A stretch of DNA of 64,000 nucleotides from Streptomyces sp. yr375 (GCF_900110755.1 NZ_FOFF01000020.1:1-64000); one strand, 5' to 3'; numbered from the stretch's first letter, positions 41,926-50,835 are shown. The notes: generated by a model from the letters alone, not told the origin. A program made the numbers and translations.

Positions 41926-43511
41926 GTGCCGTGAGTCGTACCGAAGAGGCCGCGGCACCGGTGACGGCCCGCCGGTCCTGGCCCGTTCTTCTGGTCGTCG
42001 TCTGTGCTCAGATGTTGATCTGGCTGGACACCTCCATCCTCAACGTGGCGGTCACCACGCTGGCCGACCCGGCCGACGGACTGGGTGCGACCCCCGCCGA
42101 GCTGGAGTGGGTGGCGAGCGCCTACACCCTGGTCTTCGCCGGCACCCTCTTCGCGGGCGGCGCGCTCGCCGACCGCTTCGGCCCGCGCAATACGCTCCTC
42201 GCCGGTCTGGCGCTGTTCGGCGCGGCCTCCGGGGCCGGCGCGTTCGCCGGGAGCGCGGGCTGGCTGATCGTGGCGCGCGGCTTCATGGGCGCGGGCAGCG
42301 CGCTGCTGATGCCGGCGACCCTGTCGGTCATCGTGCAGAGCACCCCGCCGGAGAAACGCACCCGGGCCATCGCGATCTGGAGCTCGTCCAGCGGCCTCGG
42401 CGTCGCCGTCGGCCCGGTCGTGGGCGGGGCGCTGCTCAGCCACTTCTGGTGGGGCTCGGTGTTCCTGGTCAACGTGCCGATCGTCGTCCTGTGCATGACC
42501 GGCGCGGTGGCCGTGGTGCCCGCGCTCAAGGGCCCCGCCCGCCGGGTGCTCGACCTGCCGGGCCTCGCGCTGTCGGTGCTCGGCCTCGGCGGTGTGGTCT
42601 ACGGCGTCATCGAACTCGGCAACGGACAGAGCTGGCACGGTGTGCACGTCCTGCTGCCCGTCGTCCTGGGCGGCGCGCTGCTCGCCGCCTTCGTGGCCGG
42701 GCAGCGCAGGTCCCCGGCGCCCAGCCTGGACCTGCGGCTCTTCCGGCAGCCCGGGTTCACGGCCGGCAGCGTGGTGCTGCTGATCGCGTTCATGGCACTG
42801 GCCGGGCACCTCTTCTACGCGGCCTTCTACCTCCAGGGACCGCGCGGGCTGTCCCCGGCCGACGCCGGCCTCGTGATGATCGCCGCCGCGGTCGGCATCG
42901 TCCTGGGCAGCCAGGCGTCCCCGGCGATGAGCAGGCTGCTGTCGGACCGGTGGACGGTCGCGGCCGGCGTCCTGGCCACGGCGGCCACCTATGTCGGCTA
43001 CCTGTGGTTCGACGGCGGGACCCCGATCCCGGTCGTCGTCGTCCTGCTGTTCGTGCAGGGGTTCGGCATGGGTCTGGTCGGCACGCCGGTCACGGCCGTG
43101 ATGATGAGCGGGGTGCCGCCGCAGCTCGCGGGCGCGGGATCGGCCGTCAACAGCGTCACCCGGCAGGTCGGCGGGACGCTCGGGGTGGCGATGACCGGCT
43201 CGATCCTCTCCGCCGTGTACCGGGACCGCATGGCGGACGCCACACTGCCCGGCGCGGCGGGCGAACTCCCCCCGGCCGCGCAGGAACAGGCCCGCACCTC
43301 GGCCGAGGCGGCCCGCTCACTGGCCGGTTCACTGCGCCTGCCGGAACTCGCGGCCATGGCCGACCGCGCCTTCCTCGACGCCATGTACACGGCCACCTTC
43401 TGGACCGCCGTACTGGCCCTCGTCGGGTGCGTCGTGGCCGCCGGGGGCCTGCGCGCACGCAAAGCGGCCGATGAGCCCGCAGCAAACGGAAACGGCAGGG
43501 ACGCGCAATGA
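41922..43511 (+). CDS. DHA2-type MFS exporter
   Basis: A 529-aa multidrug-efflux-type transporter with about 14 membrane helices. Signatures: LDTSILNVAVTTL in helix 1, GGALADRFGPRNTL (motif A) and SGLGVAVGPVVGGALL (motif C, antiporter). It presumably exports the cluster product or a toxic diazo or nitroso intermediate. GTG 41922 overlaps the CreD stop; the 3' end overlaps the ketoreductase ATG by four bases. Confidence 0.9.
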   Translation: MSAVSRTEEAAAPVTARRSWPVLLVVVCAQMLIWLDTSILNVAVTTLADPADGLGATPAELEWVASAYTLVFAGTLFAGGALADRFGPRNTLLAGLALFGAASGAGAFAGSAGWLIVARGFMGAGSALLMPATLSVIVQSTPPEKRTRAIAIWSSSSGLGVAVGPVVGGALLSHFWWGSVFLVNVPIVVLCMTGAVAVVPALKGPARRVLDLPGLALSVLGLGGVVYGVIELGNGQSWHGVHVLLPVVLGGALLAAFVAGQRRSPAPSLDLRLFRQPGFTAGSVVLLIAFMALAGHLFYAAFYLQGPRGLSPADAGLVMIAAAVGIVLGSQASPAMSRLLSDRWTVAAGVLATAATYVGYLWFDGGTPIPVVVVLLFVQGFGMGLVGTPVTAVMMSGVPPQLAGAGSAVNSVTRQVGGTLGVAMTGSILSAVYRDRMADATLPGAAGELPPAAQEQARTSAEAARSLAGSLRLPELAAMADRAFLDAMYTATFWTAVLALVGCVVAAGGLRARKAADEPAANGNGRDAQ

Positions 43512-44263
43512 CCGAACTCGCAGAGAACCTCGCAGAGAACAGCGCACACACGGCGGCCCGGTCGGTCTTCGTGACCGGCGGGAACCGGGGCATCGGACTC
43601 GCCATCGCCCGGCGCTTCGCGGCGGCCGGAGACCGGGTCGCGGTCACCCACCGGGGCGAAGCGCCACCCGCCGCCGACGACCTCCTCGCCGTACGGTGCG
43701 ATGTGACGGACAGCGAGCAGGTGGACCAGGCGTTCAAGGAGGCCGAGGCCGCGCACGGTCCGGTCGGCGTCCTGGTCGCCAACGCGGGGTTCGCCAACGA
43801 CCGGTTGCTGATGCGGATGAGCGACGAGGACTTCACCTCCGTGATCGACACGAACCTCACCGGAGCGTTCCGGGTCGTGCGGCGCGCGGTGCGCGGGATG
43901 CTGCGGCAGGGCCACGGCCGTATCGTCCTGATCTCCTCCACGGCGGCCCTGCACGGCGCGGCCGGGCAGACCAACTACGCGGCGGCGAAGGCGGGACTGG
44001 TCGGCTTCGCCCGGTCGCTGACCCATGAACTCGGGGCCCGGGACATCACCTGCAACGTGGTGGCCCCCGGTCTGACCGAGACCGACATGAGCCGCGCGCT
44101 CACCGAGGAGCAGCGCCGGCACCTGCTCGCCCGCACCCCGGCCGGCCGCCTGGGCCACCCCGACGAGGTCGCCGACGCGGTGGCGTTCCTCGCCGCTGCC
44201 GGCACCGGTTACGTGCGCGGCGCAGTGATCCCGGTCGACGGGGGCGCGGGACTGGGCCACTGA
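43508..44263 (+). CDS. FabG-like 3-ketoacyl-ACP reductase (SDR)
   Basis: A 251-aa classical SDR: TGGNRGIG cofactor loop (23-30), NAGFAND, catalytic Ser in LISSTAAL, and NYAAAKAG with Tyr and Lys; PVDGGAG ends the domain. It would reduce the beta-ketoacyl-ACP made by the KS pair, giving a hydroxy intermediate for dehydration to a cinnamate- or polyene-type chain. It is the last gene of the cluster, overlapping the exporter gene (ATGA) and followed by a hairpin. Confidence 0.9.
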   Translation: MTELAENLAENSAHTAARSVFVTGGNRGIGLAIARRFAAAGDRVAVTHRGEAPPAADDLLAVRCDVTDSEQVDQAFKEAEAAHGPVGVLVANAGFANDRLLMRMSDEDFTSVIDTNLTGAFRVVRRAVRGMLRQGHGRIVLISSTAALHGAAGQTNYAAAKAGLVGFARSLTHELGARDITCNVVAPGLTETDMSRALTEEQRRHLLARTPAGRLGHPDEVADAVAFLAAAGTGYVRGAVIPVDGGAGLGH

Positions 44264-44333
44264 GCAGCGGGGGGCGCGTAGGCCGTGTAGGCGGGCCGTT
44301 GGCCGACCGGTGGCGGCGGACGCGACGTCCGCA

Positions 44334-44350
44334 CTGGGCCATTGGCCCAG
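44334..44350 (+). terminator. Hairpin ending the biosynthetic operon
   Basis: CTGGGCC-ATT-GGCCCAG, a perfect 7-bp stem with a 3-nt loop, lies 70 bp after the ketoreductase stop and is followed by CATTTCC. It marks the likely right boundary of the cluster. Confidence 0.6.
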
Positions 44351-44504
44351 CATTTCCACCCCCGGTTGAACCATCAGCCGTCCAGGTGTTGAGATAGCGG
44401 TATCGATGGCGCTGCGGACTCCGCGGCGCCTTTCTCATGCCGTGGCGCGTCCGCGGTGCGCCAGGGTGGGGAAAGGGCGGGACAGGTTGCTGAAGAGGGC
44501 GTTC

Positions 44505-46844
44505 ATGGCACCGGATCCGGGGCAGGCGCGGCTGCGGTTCGCCGCCCGGGCCGTGCTGGGCATCGGGCTCGCCGTCGTACTGTGCGCGCTGGCCGGGCGC
44601 TCCATGCCGGCGACCATCACCGGAGGTCTGGCCGCCCTGCTCGCCCTGTTTACGGTGACCGACGCGACGGTGCGCGGGCAGGCCGTGACCACCGCGCTGC
44701 TCCCGGCCGTCGGGCTTCCGGTGCTCGCCCTCGCGGCCGTCCTGCACGACCTGCCCGTCGCCCGTGACCTGGCCTTCCTCGCCGTCGTCGGGGCCGGCGC
44801 GTACGCCAGGCGCTGGGGACCGCGCGGGCACTCGCTCGGCGTGTTCGCGTTCATGACCTTCTTCGCCGCGCAGTTCCTGCACACCGTCCCCGGCCAACTG
44901 CCCGAGCTCTACGCGGCCGTACTGCTGTCGCTGGCGGCGTCGTCGACGGTGCGGTTCGGGCTGTGGTGCTACGAGCGGCGACGACCGGTGCCCGTGGCCG
45001 CCGTCGCCCCGCCGACCGGCGGCTGGGGACTGGCGCGGATCACGACCCGGCAGGCGATCCAGGCCACGGCGGGCGCCGGGATCGCCCTCGTCGTCGGGCA
45101 GGCACTGTCCGACCAGCGGTGGTACTGGGCGGTCGGCGCCACCTGGTGGGTGTTCGTGAACACCACCTCGCGCGGCGAGACCCTGATCCGGGGCTTCCGG
45201 CGGTTCCTCGGGACCGTCATCGGCATCGTGCTGGGCCTGGTCGTGGCCCTGCCCCTGCACGGGGAACCGGTGGCGACCGCCGTGATCGTCACGGTCGCCG
45301 TCTTCGGGATCTTCTACTCCGCCGCCGTCTCCTACACGTGGATGATGCTCGCCGTCACGGTCCTGGCCAGCGCGCTGTACGGCCTGCTCGGCCTCCTCGA
45401 CCCGGCGCTGCTCGCGCTGAGGGTCACCGAGACGGCCGTGGGCGCGCTGGGCGCGGTACTGGCGGTGCTGCTGGTGCTCCCGGTGACCACGCACTCCGTC
45501 ACCGACGCATGGGTGGAGCGCGCCCTGCGCTGCGTGCACGCCTGCACCGCCGAGGCCGCCGCCCGGCTCGCCGGCTCCCCGACGGCGGACCCGGCCCGAC
45601 GGGTGGCCGAACTGGAACAGATCCTCGCCCGGGTCCGCCAGTCCCTCGCGCCCCTGGTGCATCCCCTCAGCCCGCTGCGCGCCCGCAAGGGCCGCGCCCG
45701 GCACATCCTCGAGCTCCTCGACGACTGCGCCCGCGAGGTACGCGGACTCACCTCGGTCGCCGCCGACCCCGAGGCCTCCCACGACGCCCGCCTCGTCACC
45801 GCCTGCTGGCGAGTCGAAGCGGCTGTCGAAACACTCACCACCCCGCCGGCCGACGAACGGCCCCGCCGAGCGGGGGAGCCCGTCGCCGCGCCGCAGGCTG
45901 TCGCACTGGCCCTGGCTCGCTTCGATGGCGTGGAGGCCGCTGTCAAGACGCTCACTACCCCGTCCACCGACGGACTGCCCCGCCGCGCGGAGGAATCCGT
46001 CGCCGCGCCGCACACTGCCGCACCGGAACCGGCCCGCCTCCACGGCGTCGAGGCCGCTGTCGAAACGCTCACCACCCCGCCCGCCGACGGACTGCCCCGC
46101 CGCGCGGAGGAGTCCGTCGCCGCGCCGCACACTGCCGCACCGGAACCGGCCCGCCTCCACGGCGTCGAGGCCGCTGTCGAAACGCTCACCACCCCGCCCG
46201 CCGACGGACCGCCCCGCCGCGCGGAGGGAGCCGCCGCCCCGCTGCACAGTGCCGCACGGGAACTGGCCCGCCTCCACGGCGTCGAGGCCGCCATCGGGAC
46301 ATTTACTACCCCGCCGGTCGACGGACGGCCCCGCCGCGAGGGGGAGACCGTGGCAGCGTCGCACGCTGTCGCACCGGTACTGGCCCGCTTCCACGGCGTC
46401 GAGCCCGCCGTCGAGACGCTCACCACCTCGCTGGCCGACGGACTGCCCCGCCGCGCGGAGGAGTCCGTCGCCGCGCCGCACACTGCCGCACCGGAACCGG
46501 CCCGCCTCCACGGCGTCGAGGTCGCCGTCGAGACGCTCACCACCTCGCTGGCCGACGGACTGCCCCGCCGCGCGGAGGAGTCCGTCGCCGCGCCGCACAC
46601 TGCCGCACCGGAACCGGCCCGCCTCCACGGCGTCGAGGTCGCCGTCGAAACGCTTACTGATGGACCGCCCCGCCACGCGGGGAAGACCCTCGCCCCGCCG
46701 CACAGTGCCGCACCGCACGAACCCGTGCTGGCCCACCTCCACGCCTTGGAGCAGGCACTCCTCGAACTCGCCGGGCCCCTTCGCGGCGCGCGCCGGGCCC
46801 CGAACGGTGCCTGGGGCGGTGTCGGGCGAGCGTGGCTGGTCTAG
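44505..46844 (+). CDS. FUSC-family membrane protein with a C-terminal 39-residue tandem repeat
   Basis: A 779-aa protein. The N-terminal ~330 residues have about ten membrane helices in the two halves of an aromatic-acid-exporter/FUSC layout, with the second half containing QRWYWAVGATWWVFVNTTSRGETLIRG. Then comes a cytoplasmic helical part (about 335-430), and from about 434 on eight copies of a 39-aa unit of type LHGVEAAVETLTTPPADGLP... ending near 745. Such repeats are not part of FUSC families I know. ATG 44505 has GAAGAGGG 8 nt upstream; upstream in-frame starts lack one. FUSC proteins export aromatic acids in plants and bacteria, so a link to the aryl-acid cluster next door is possible. 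Confidence 0.8.
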   Translation: MAPDPGQARLRFAARAVLGIGLAVVLCALAGRSMPATITGGLAALLALFTVTDATVRGQAVTTALLPAVGLPVLALAAVLHDLPVARDLAFLAVVGAGAYARRWGPRGHSLGVFAFMTFFAAQFLHTVPGQLPELYAAVLLSLAASSTVRFGLWCYERRRPVPVAAVAPPTGGWGLARITTRQAIQATAGAGIALVVGQALSDQRWYWAVGATWWVFVNTTSRGETLIRGFRRFLGTVIGIVLGLVVALPLHGEPVATAVIVTVAVFGIFYSAAVSYTWMMLAVTVLASALYGLLGLLDPALLALRVTETAVGALGAVLAVLLVLPVTTHSVTDAWVERALRCVHACTAEAAARLAGSPTADPARRVAELEQILARVRQSLAPLVHPLSPLRARKGRARHILELLDDCAREVRGLTSVAADPEASHDARLVTACWRVEAAVETLTTPPADERPRRAGEPVAAPQAVALALARFDGVEAAVKTLTTPSTDGLPRRAEESVAAPHTAAPEPARLHGVEAAVETLTTPPADGLPRRAEESVAAPHTAAPEPARLHGVEAAVETLTTPPADGPPRRAEGAAAPLHSAARELARLHGVEAAIGTFTTPPVDGRPRREGETVAASHAVAPVLARFHGVEPAVETLTTSLADGLPRRAEESVAAPHTAAPEPARLHGVEVAVETLTTSLADGLPRRAEESVAAPHTAAPEPARLHGVEVAVETLTDGPPRHAGKTLAPPHSAAPHEPVLAHLHALEQALLELAGPLRGARRAPNGAWGGVGRAWLV
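45804..46740 (+). repeat. Eight in-frame 117-bp tandem repeats in the FUSC gene
   Basis: Units start at 45804, 45921, 46038, 46155, 46272, 46389, 46506 and 46623, each exactly 117 bp except the last, which is shortened. Units 2, 3, 6 and 7 are nearly identical over long stretches; 1, 4, 5 and 8 are more worn. Each codes one helix-like segment (VEAAVETLTT) plus an Arg/Pro/Ala linker. Near-identity of internal copies suggests recent amplification or conversion. Confidence 0.92.
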
Positions 46845-46922
46845 ACCGTTCGTGATCGACTGCTACGGTCGCCTCGAGCCGCGGCGTCAGCAGCGGCAGC
46901 GGCGACCCGGGAGGGGACAGCG

Positions 46923-47969
46923 GTGGCAGACCTCGGCGGAAGGCGACAGCGGGCGTTCATCGGCTCGTTCACGGCGGCTGGAGGGCCCGGGATCGTGGCC
47001 GCCGCCGTGGACCCGACCGACGGCGCGCTCACCGTCCTGAGCAGCGTGAACGGCGTCCCCGACCCCTCCTACCTGGCCCTGTCGGCCGACGGCGACACGC
47101 TGTACGCGGTCAGCGAGACGACCGACGGCGCGGTGGCCGCCTACCGGGTCACCGGCGACGCCCCGGAGCCGATCGGGCCGCCGGTGCCGGTCGGCGGCAG
47201 CGGCCCCACCCACCTCAGCGTGTTCGACGGCCACGTCCTCACCGCCAACTACGGCTCCGGCAGCGTCACCGCCGTCCCGCTCCGCCCGGACGGCACCCTC
47301 GCCCGCGTCGCCTCCGGCGTCCTGCGGCACACCGGTTCCGGCCCGCACACCCGACGCCAGCAGGGCCCGCACGCCCACCAGGTGCAGCCCGACCCGAGCG
47401 GCCGGTGGGCGGTCAGCGTGGACCTCGGGACGGACTCCGTGCGGGTGTGCGCCCTGCGCGACGGCAGCCCCGTCCTGCACGGCGAGCACGCGCTGCGCCC
47501 CGGCTCCGGACCCCGCCACCTGGCCTTCCACCCCGGCGGCGAGTACGCCTACGTCGTCAACGAACTCACCCCGACCGTCACCGTCTGCCGCTGGGACGCC
47601 GCCGACGGCTCGCTGAAACCCCTCGCCGAGACGGCCGTCCTGCCCGGCGCCCCGGCCGGCGACGCCTACCCCTCGGGCCTCGTCGTCTCGCCCGACGGCC
47701 GGTTCGTCTGGACCGCCACCCGCGGCGAGGACGTCCTCTCCGTGTTCGCCGTGGAGGGCGGGGGAGAGGCCCTGCGGCTGGCCGGCACGGTGCCCTGCGC
47801 CGGACACTGGCCGCGCGCGATCGCCGTCGACGCCTTCGGCGGCTTCCTCTACGTCGCGAACGAACGCTCCGGCGACGTCACCTGGTTCACCCTGGACCCG
47901 GCCACCGGCCTGCCCCGGCGCGGCGGCTCGATCGCGGTCCCCGCCGCGTCCTGCGTGATCCTCGGCTGA
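46923..47969 (+). CDS. Lactonase-family beta-propeller (6-phosphogluconolactonase type)
   Basis: A 348-aa seven-bladed propeller: RAFIGSFTAAGGPGI at the start, repeated (S/Y)xALSADGDTLYAV-, HPGGEYAYVVNEL- and SPDGRFVWTATRG-like blades. This is the bacterial YbhE/Pgl lactonase family. No signal peptide is evident. GTG 46923 is preceded by GGGAGGGG. Its actual substrate is not shown by the sequence; many members are annotated only as lactonase. Confidence 0.85.
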   Translation: MADLGGRRQRAFIGSFTAAGGPGIVAAAVDPTDGALTVLSSVNGVPDPSYLALSADGDTLYAVSETTDGAVAAYRVTGDAPEPIGPPVPVGGSGPTHLSVFDGHVLTANYGSGSVTAVPLRPDGTLARVASGVLRHTGSGPHTRRQQGPHAHQVQPDPSGRWAVSVDLGTDSVRVCALRDGSPVLHGEHALRPGSGPRHLAFHPGGEYAYVVNELTPTVTVCRWDAADGSLKPLAETAVLPGAPAGDAYPSGLVVSPDGRFVWTATRGEDVLSVFAVEGGGEALRLAGTVPCAGHWPRAIAVDAFGGFLYVANERSGDVTWFTLDPATGLPRRGGSIAVPAASCVILG

Positions 47970-47997
47970 CCCCGCCCACGCCCCTGTCGCGCGCACG

Positions 47998-48035
47998 ACG
48001 AAGGGCCCGCACCTCGCCAGGTGCGGGCCCTTCGT
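47998..48035. terminator. Strong bidirectional terminator
   Basis: A perfect 17-bp stem (47998-48014 with 48019-48035) with a CGCC loop, lying between the convergent lactonase and CbiX-like genes. It can end both transcripts. Confidence 0.9.
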
Positions 48036-48060
48036 GTCGTACTGCGTCCTGACGGTGGTC

Positions 48061-48984
48061 TCAGCGGACCGGCGCGCCCTGCGGCTGCGGTGGGGCGATG
48101 CCCAGGGCGGTCGTGTACTTGGCGAGCGCGAGCTTGCCGATGGCCGGGTACGGGCCGAGCGCCTCGGCGGCTGCGCAGCCCGCCTCCTTGGCCGCCGCGT
48201 CTATCAGCGTGGCGTCGATCTCCGGGCCGATCAGGTACGGCGCCAGCGCCAACTGCTGGGAGCCGGAGGAACGGAGCTGCTCGGCGACCGAGGCGATGGA
48301 CCCCTCCTGGTCGAGAGCCGCCGCCATCACCGGCACGGCGAGACGCGCGGCGAGCAGCATGCCGGTGATCCCGGCCGCCTGCACGGCCTCCTCGCCGCCC
48401 ACGGAGGCCAGGATGATGCCGTCCGCGGCCGTCGCCACGGTGAACAGCCGGGCACGGTCCGCGCGGGCCAGCCCCGCCTCCGACAGCCGCACGTGCAGCG
48501 CCTCGGCGAGCAGCGGGTGCGGGCCGAGCACATCGGTCAGCTCGGCCGCGATCCGGCTCTCCATGACGGCCTGGCGGACCTGGCGCAGCAGCGCGCCGTC
48601 GGGGCCGGCCAGCAGCGGCACGACGACGGCGACCGGGCCGTCGGGCTCCTTGACGTCCAGACCGGCCGCACGCGCGTGCTCGAAGCGCGCGGTGCGCTCC
48701 TCGGCGGCGTACCGCAGCATGGACTGCAGGGTGGGGAACTCGGCGTCGTCCCCGTCGAGGTAGCCGATGCGCGCGTCCAGGCCGGGCAGCTCGGAGCGGG
48801 CGATGCTCACGATCTCCTCGGCGAGACCGCGGACGGCGGCACTCGGCCTGCCCGGCACCGCGAGCACGAGCGAGGGCGCGCCCTCGGGAGCCGCCAGCGG
48901 CTCGGGTCGGCGGTGCCGCCCGGGCTGGCGAGGTCGCGGCATTCGTACTGGCAGGCCGGACGCGGGCCCAGTGGGGGAGCTCAT
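48061..48984 (-). CDS. CbiX-like sirohydrochlorin chelatase homologue with missing metal-site His
   Basis: A 307-aa protein with the two-domain CbiX layout; the second half keeps APYLIGPEIDATLID and ALGPYPAIGKLALAKY. The normal first-domain motif (HGS, with the catalytic His) reads AVPGRPSAAV here, and the second-domain HxxxD-type segment reads PLLAGPDGAL, so both usual metal-binding His are absent. It may therefore not be an active ferrochelatase. ATG 48984 has no Shine-Dalgarno but TAACAT (48998-48993) is 8 nt before it, fitting a leaderless mRNA. Confidence 0.75.
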   Translation of the reverse strand: MSSPTGPASGLPVRMPRPRQPGRHRRPEPLAAPEGAPSLVLAVPGRPSAAVRGLAEEIVSIARSELPGLDARIGYLDGDDAEFPTLQSMLRYAAEERTARFEHARAAGLDVKEPDGPVAVVVPLLAGPDGALLRQVRQAVMESRIAAELTDVLGPHPLLAEALHVRLSEAGLARADRARLFTVATAADGIILASVGGEEAVQAAGITGMLLAARLAVPVMAAALDQEGSIASVAEQLRSSGSQQLALAPYLIGPEIDATLIDAAAKEAGCAAAEALGPYPAIGKLALAKYTTALGIAPPQPQGAPVR

Positions 48985-49183
48985 GGCGACGCATGTTACT
49001 GGCTTCTTGGGCTCCCCTGTTCGGGGAGGGTGCAGGTGAGCGGTATCCGTCCGGTTTTGTCTGATGAGTTACGTGCGGATCAGAAGTGATCAGCGTGTTT
49101 TCCGGGCGACGTGCCCTCGAAGGGAGTAATCTCCCTTTTCGCATCATGCCGTACGTTGACGTACGTTCCCTACGCCCCCTGCA

Positions 49184-50161
49184 TTACGTCTGCCGCACCA
49201 CCGACAGCAGGCTCTCCTCATCCGGCAGTCTGAGCGCGCCCGTCGCCAGTGCGGAGGCGATGCGTACGGCCCCGTCCAGCGGATCGCCCTCGGCCGGCAC
49301 CCGCAGCGCGTGCGGCAGCCGCCTCGCCAACTCGCCCTCCAGCGGGACGAGGAGGGGGTCGCCGATCTCGAACAGGCCCCCGGTGAGCGCGATCCGGGGC
49401 TCGCCGCCCTGCGGGCATACGGCGGCTGCGGACTCGGCCAGGTGTCGGGCCGCCGTGCGCAGGATGCCGGCGGCGACCGGGTCGTCCGGAGCGCAACCGG
49501 CCACGTCGGGCGCGAAGGAGGCGAGGACGGCCGGACGGTCCGGGCGCGGGTAGAGCAGCCCGGGCAGCCCGGGCATCGGCCCGAACCGCTCCTCGGCGCG
49601 GAACAGCAGCGGCGCGGATCCGCCGGGCCGCCCGTCGTACGCGCGCAGGGCGGCTTCCAGTCCGGCCCGGCCGATCCAGGCGCCGCCCCCGCAGTCGCCC
49701 AGCAGATGGCCCCAGCCGTCCGCCCGCTGCCATGCCGTCAGATCCGTGCCGAGCGCGATCAGGCCCGTGCCCGCGACCACCACCGCGCCCGGCCGCGCCC
49801 CCAGCGCGCCGACGTAGGCGGTCACGGCGTCGGCGGCCAGCGCGGTCGTACGGATCCCGAACTCGCGGGCCAGGGCGCCCGGGAGCTCGGCGCGCAGGGC
49901 GGCGCCCAGGGTGCCGAGCCCGGCCGCGCCCACGACGGCGGTGGATGGCATGGGGAGCGGCGGGACACCGCTCTCGTCCGTCAACGCCCGTACCAGCGGC
50001 ACCAGTTGCGCCATCAGGTGATCCGGGTCGATGCCCCGCGCGCCGGTGCGCACGGGCACCGGGGACGAGCGTCGGGCGAGGGCGCCGCGCTCGGCGGTTC
50101 CCAGGGCGACCCGCAGCCCGGAGCCGCCCGAATCCACGGCGAGGATGCCGCGGCCGGTCAC
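49184..50161 (-). CDS. BadF/BadG-type ATPase, N-acetylglucosamine-kinase-like
   Basis: A 325-aa ASKHA-fold sugar-kinase-like protein: GILAVDSGGSGLRVALG phosphate-1 motif near the N-terminus, AGTGLIALG, GDCGGGAWIGRAGLEAAL and ALTGGLFEIGDPL in order. BadF-type proteins include GlcNAc kinases and benzoyl-CoA-reductase activators; without the reductase genes, the kinase is more likely. The GTG at 50161 overlaps the stop of ung (50158-50160), so it is translated from the same mRNA. Confidence 0.8.
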   Translation of the reverse strand: MTGRGILAVDSGGSGLRVALGTAERGALARRSSPVPVRTGARGIDPDHLMAQLVPLVRALTDESGVPPLPMPSTAVVGAAGLGTLGAALRAELPGALAREFGIRTTALAADAVTAYVGALGARPGAVVVAGTGLIALGTDLTAWQRADGWGHLLGDCGGGAWIGRAGLEAALRAYDGRPGGSAPLLFRAEERFGPMPGLPGLLYPRPDRPAVLASFAPDVAGCAPDDPVAAGILRTAARHLAESAAAVCPQGGEPRIALTGGLFEIGDPLLVPLEGELARRLPHALRVPAEGDPLDGAVRIASALATGALRLPDEESLLSVVRQT

Positions 50162-50835
50162 GGCAGGCGCCAGTCCACCGGCTGACCTCCCTGCCGGACC
50201 AGCAGGTCGTTGGCCCTGCTGAACGGCCGTGAGCCGAAGAAGCCGCGGTCGGCCGACATCGGGGAGGGGTGCGCGGACTCCACCGAGGGCAGGTCCCCCA
50301 GCAGCGGACGCAGGTTGCGGGCGTCGCGGCCCCACAGGACGGACACCAGGGGCTTGCCGCGCGCCGCCAGCGCCCGTATCGCCTGCTCGGTGACCTCTTC
50401 CCAGCCCTTGCCGCGGTGCGCGGCCGGCTTGCGCGGGGCCGTGGTGAGCGCCCTGTTGAGCAGCAGCACCCCCTGCTGCGTCCACGGCGTCAGATCGCCG
50501 TTGGACGGCTGGGCGAGCCCCAGGTCGGTGTTCAGCTCCCGGTAGATGTTGAGCAGGCTGCCGGGCAGCGGGCGGACCTCCGGAGCGACCGAGAACGACA
50601 GTCCCACGGCATGCCCCGGCGTCGGATACGGGTCCTGTCCGACGATCAGGACGCGGACGTCGTCGAACGGCTGCTGGAAGGCCCGCAGGACGTTCTGTCC
50701 GGCCGGGAGGTAGGTGCGTCCCGCGGCGATCTCCGCGCGCAGGAAATCGCCCATCTCGGCGATCCTTCCGGCGACGGGTTCGAGGGCCTTCGCCCAGCCG
50801 GGTTCGACGATCTCATGCAAGGGTCGTGGTGCCAC
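50158..50835 (-). CDS. ung: Uracil-DNA glycosylase, family 1
   Basis: A 225-aa enzyme that excises uracil from DNA. Both family motifs are intact: GQDPYPTPGHAVGLSFS with the catalytic Asp and HPSPMSADRGFFGSRPF with the catalytic His. The first codon is GTG at 50835, without a Shine-Dalgarno, while TAGGGT (50847-50842) lies 6 nt upstream, indicating a leaderless transcript. It is followed by the overlapping BadF-type gene. Confidence 0.95.
   Translation of the reverse strand: MAPRPLHEIVEPGWAKALEPVAGRIAEMGDFLRAEIAAGRTYLPAGQNVLRAFQQPFDDVRVLIVGQDPYPTPGHAVGLSFSVAPEVRPLPGSLLNIYRELNTDLGLAQPSNGDLTPWTQQGVLLLNRALTTAPRKPAAHRGKGWEEVTEQAIRALAARGKPLVSVLWGRDARNLRPLLGDLPSVESAHPSPMSADRGFFGSRPFSRANDLLVRQGGQPVDWRLP

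Larger units (their letters stand above)
29211..44263 (+). other. Biosynthetic gene cluster: 3,4-AHBA-primed type II PKS with nitrous-acid (ANS) module
   Basis: Thirteen co-directional genes, nearly all linked by 4-bp ATGA/GTGA overlaps, form one or two transcripts ended by a hairpin at 44334. Content: GriI/GriH-type aryl acid synthesis, aryl ligase, two ACPs, KS plus Cys-less KS partner, second ligase, Cys-motif protein, atypical SDR, CreE-like and CreD-like nitrous acid enzymes, DHA2-type exporter, FabG-like ketoreductase. The combination matches diazotisation-type pathways (cremeomycin, avenalumic acid, cma). The product is predicted, not known. Confidence 0.8.

Noticed and set aside
45804..46740. 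CRISPR array
   Set aside because: The 117-bp units are contiguous, in frame and without unique spacers, so they are coding tandem repeats.
44100..46742. 880-aa antisense frame with obvious internal repeats
   Set aside because: It is the mirror of the 117-bp repeats of the FUSC gene, which is open in every frame.
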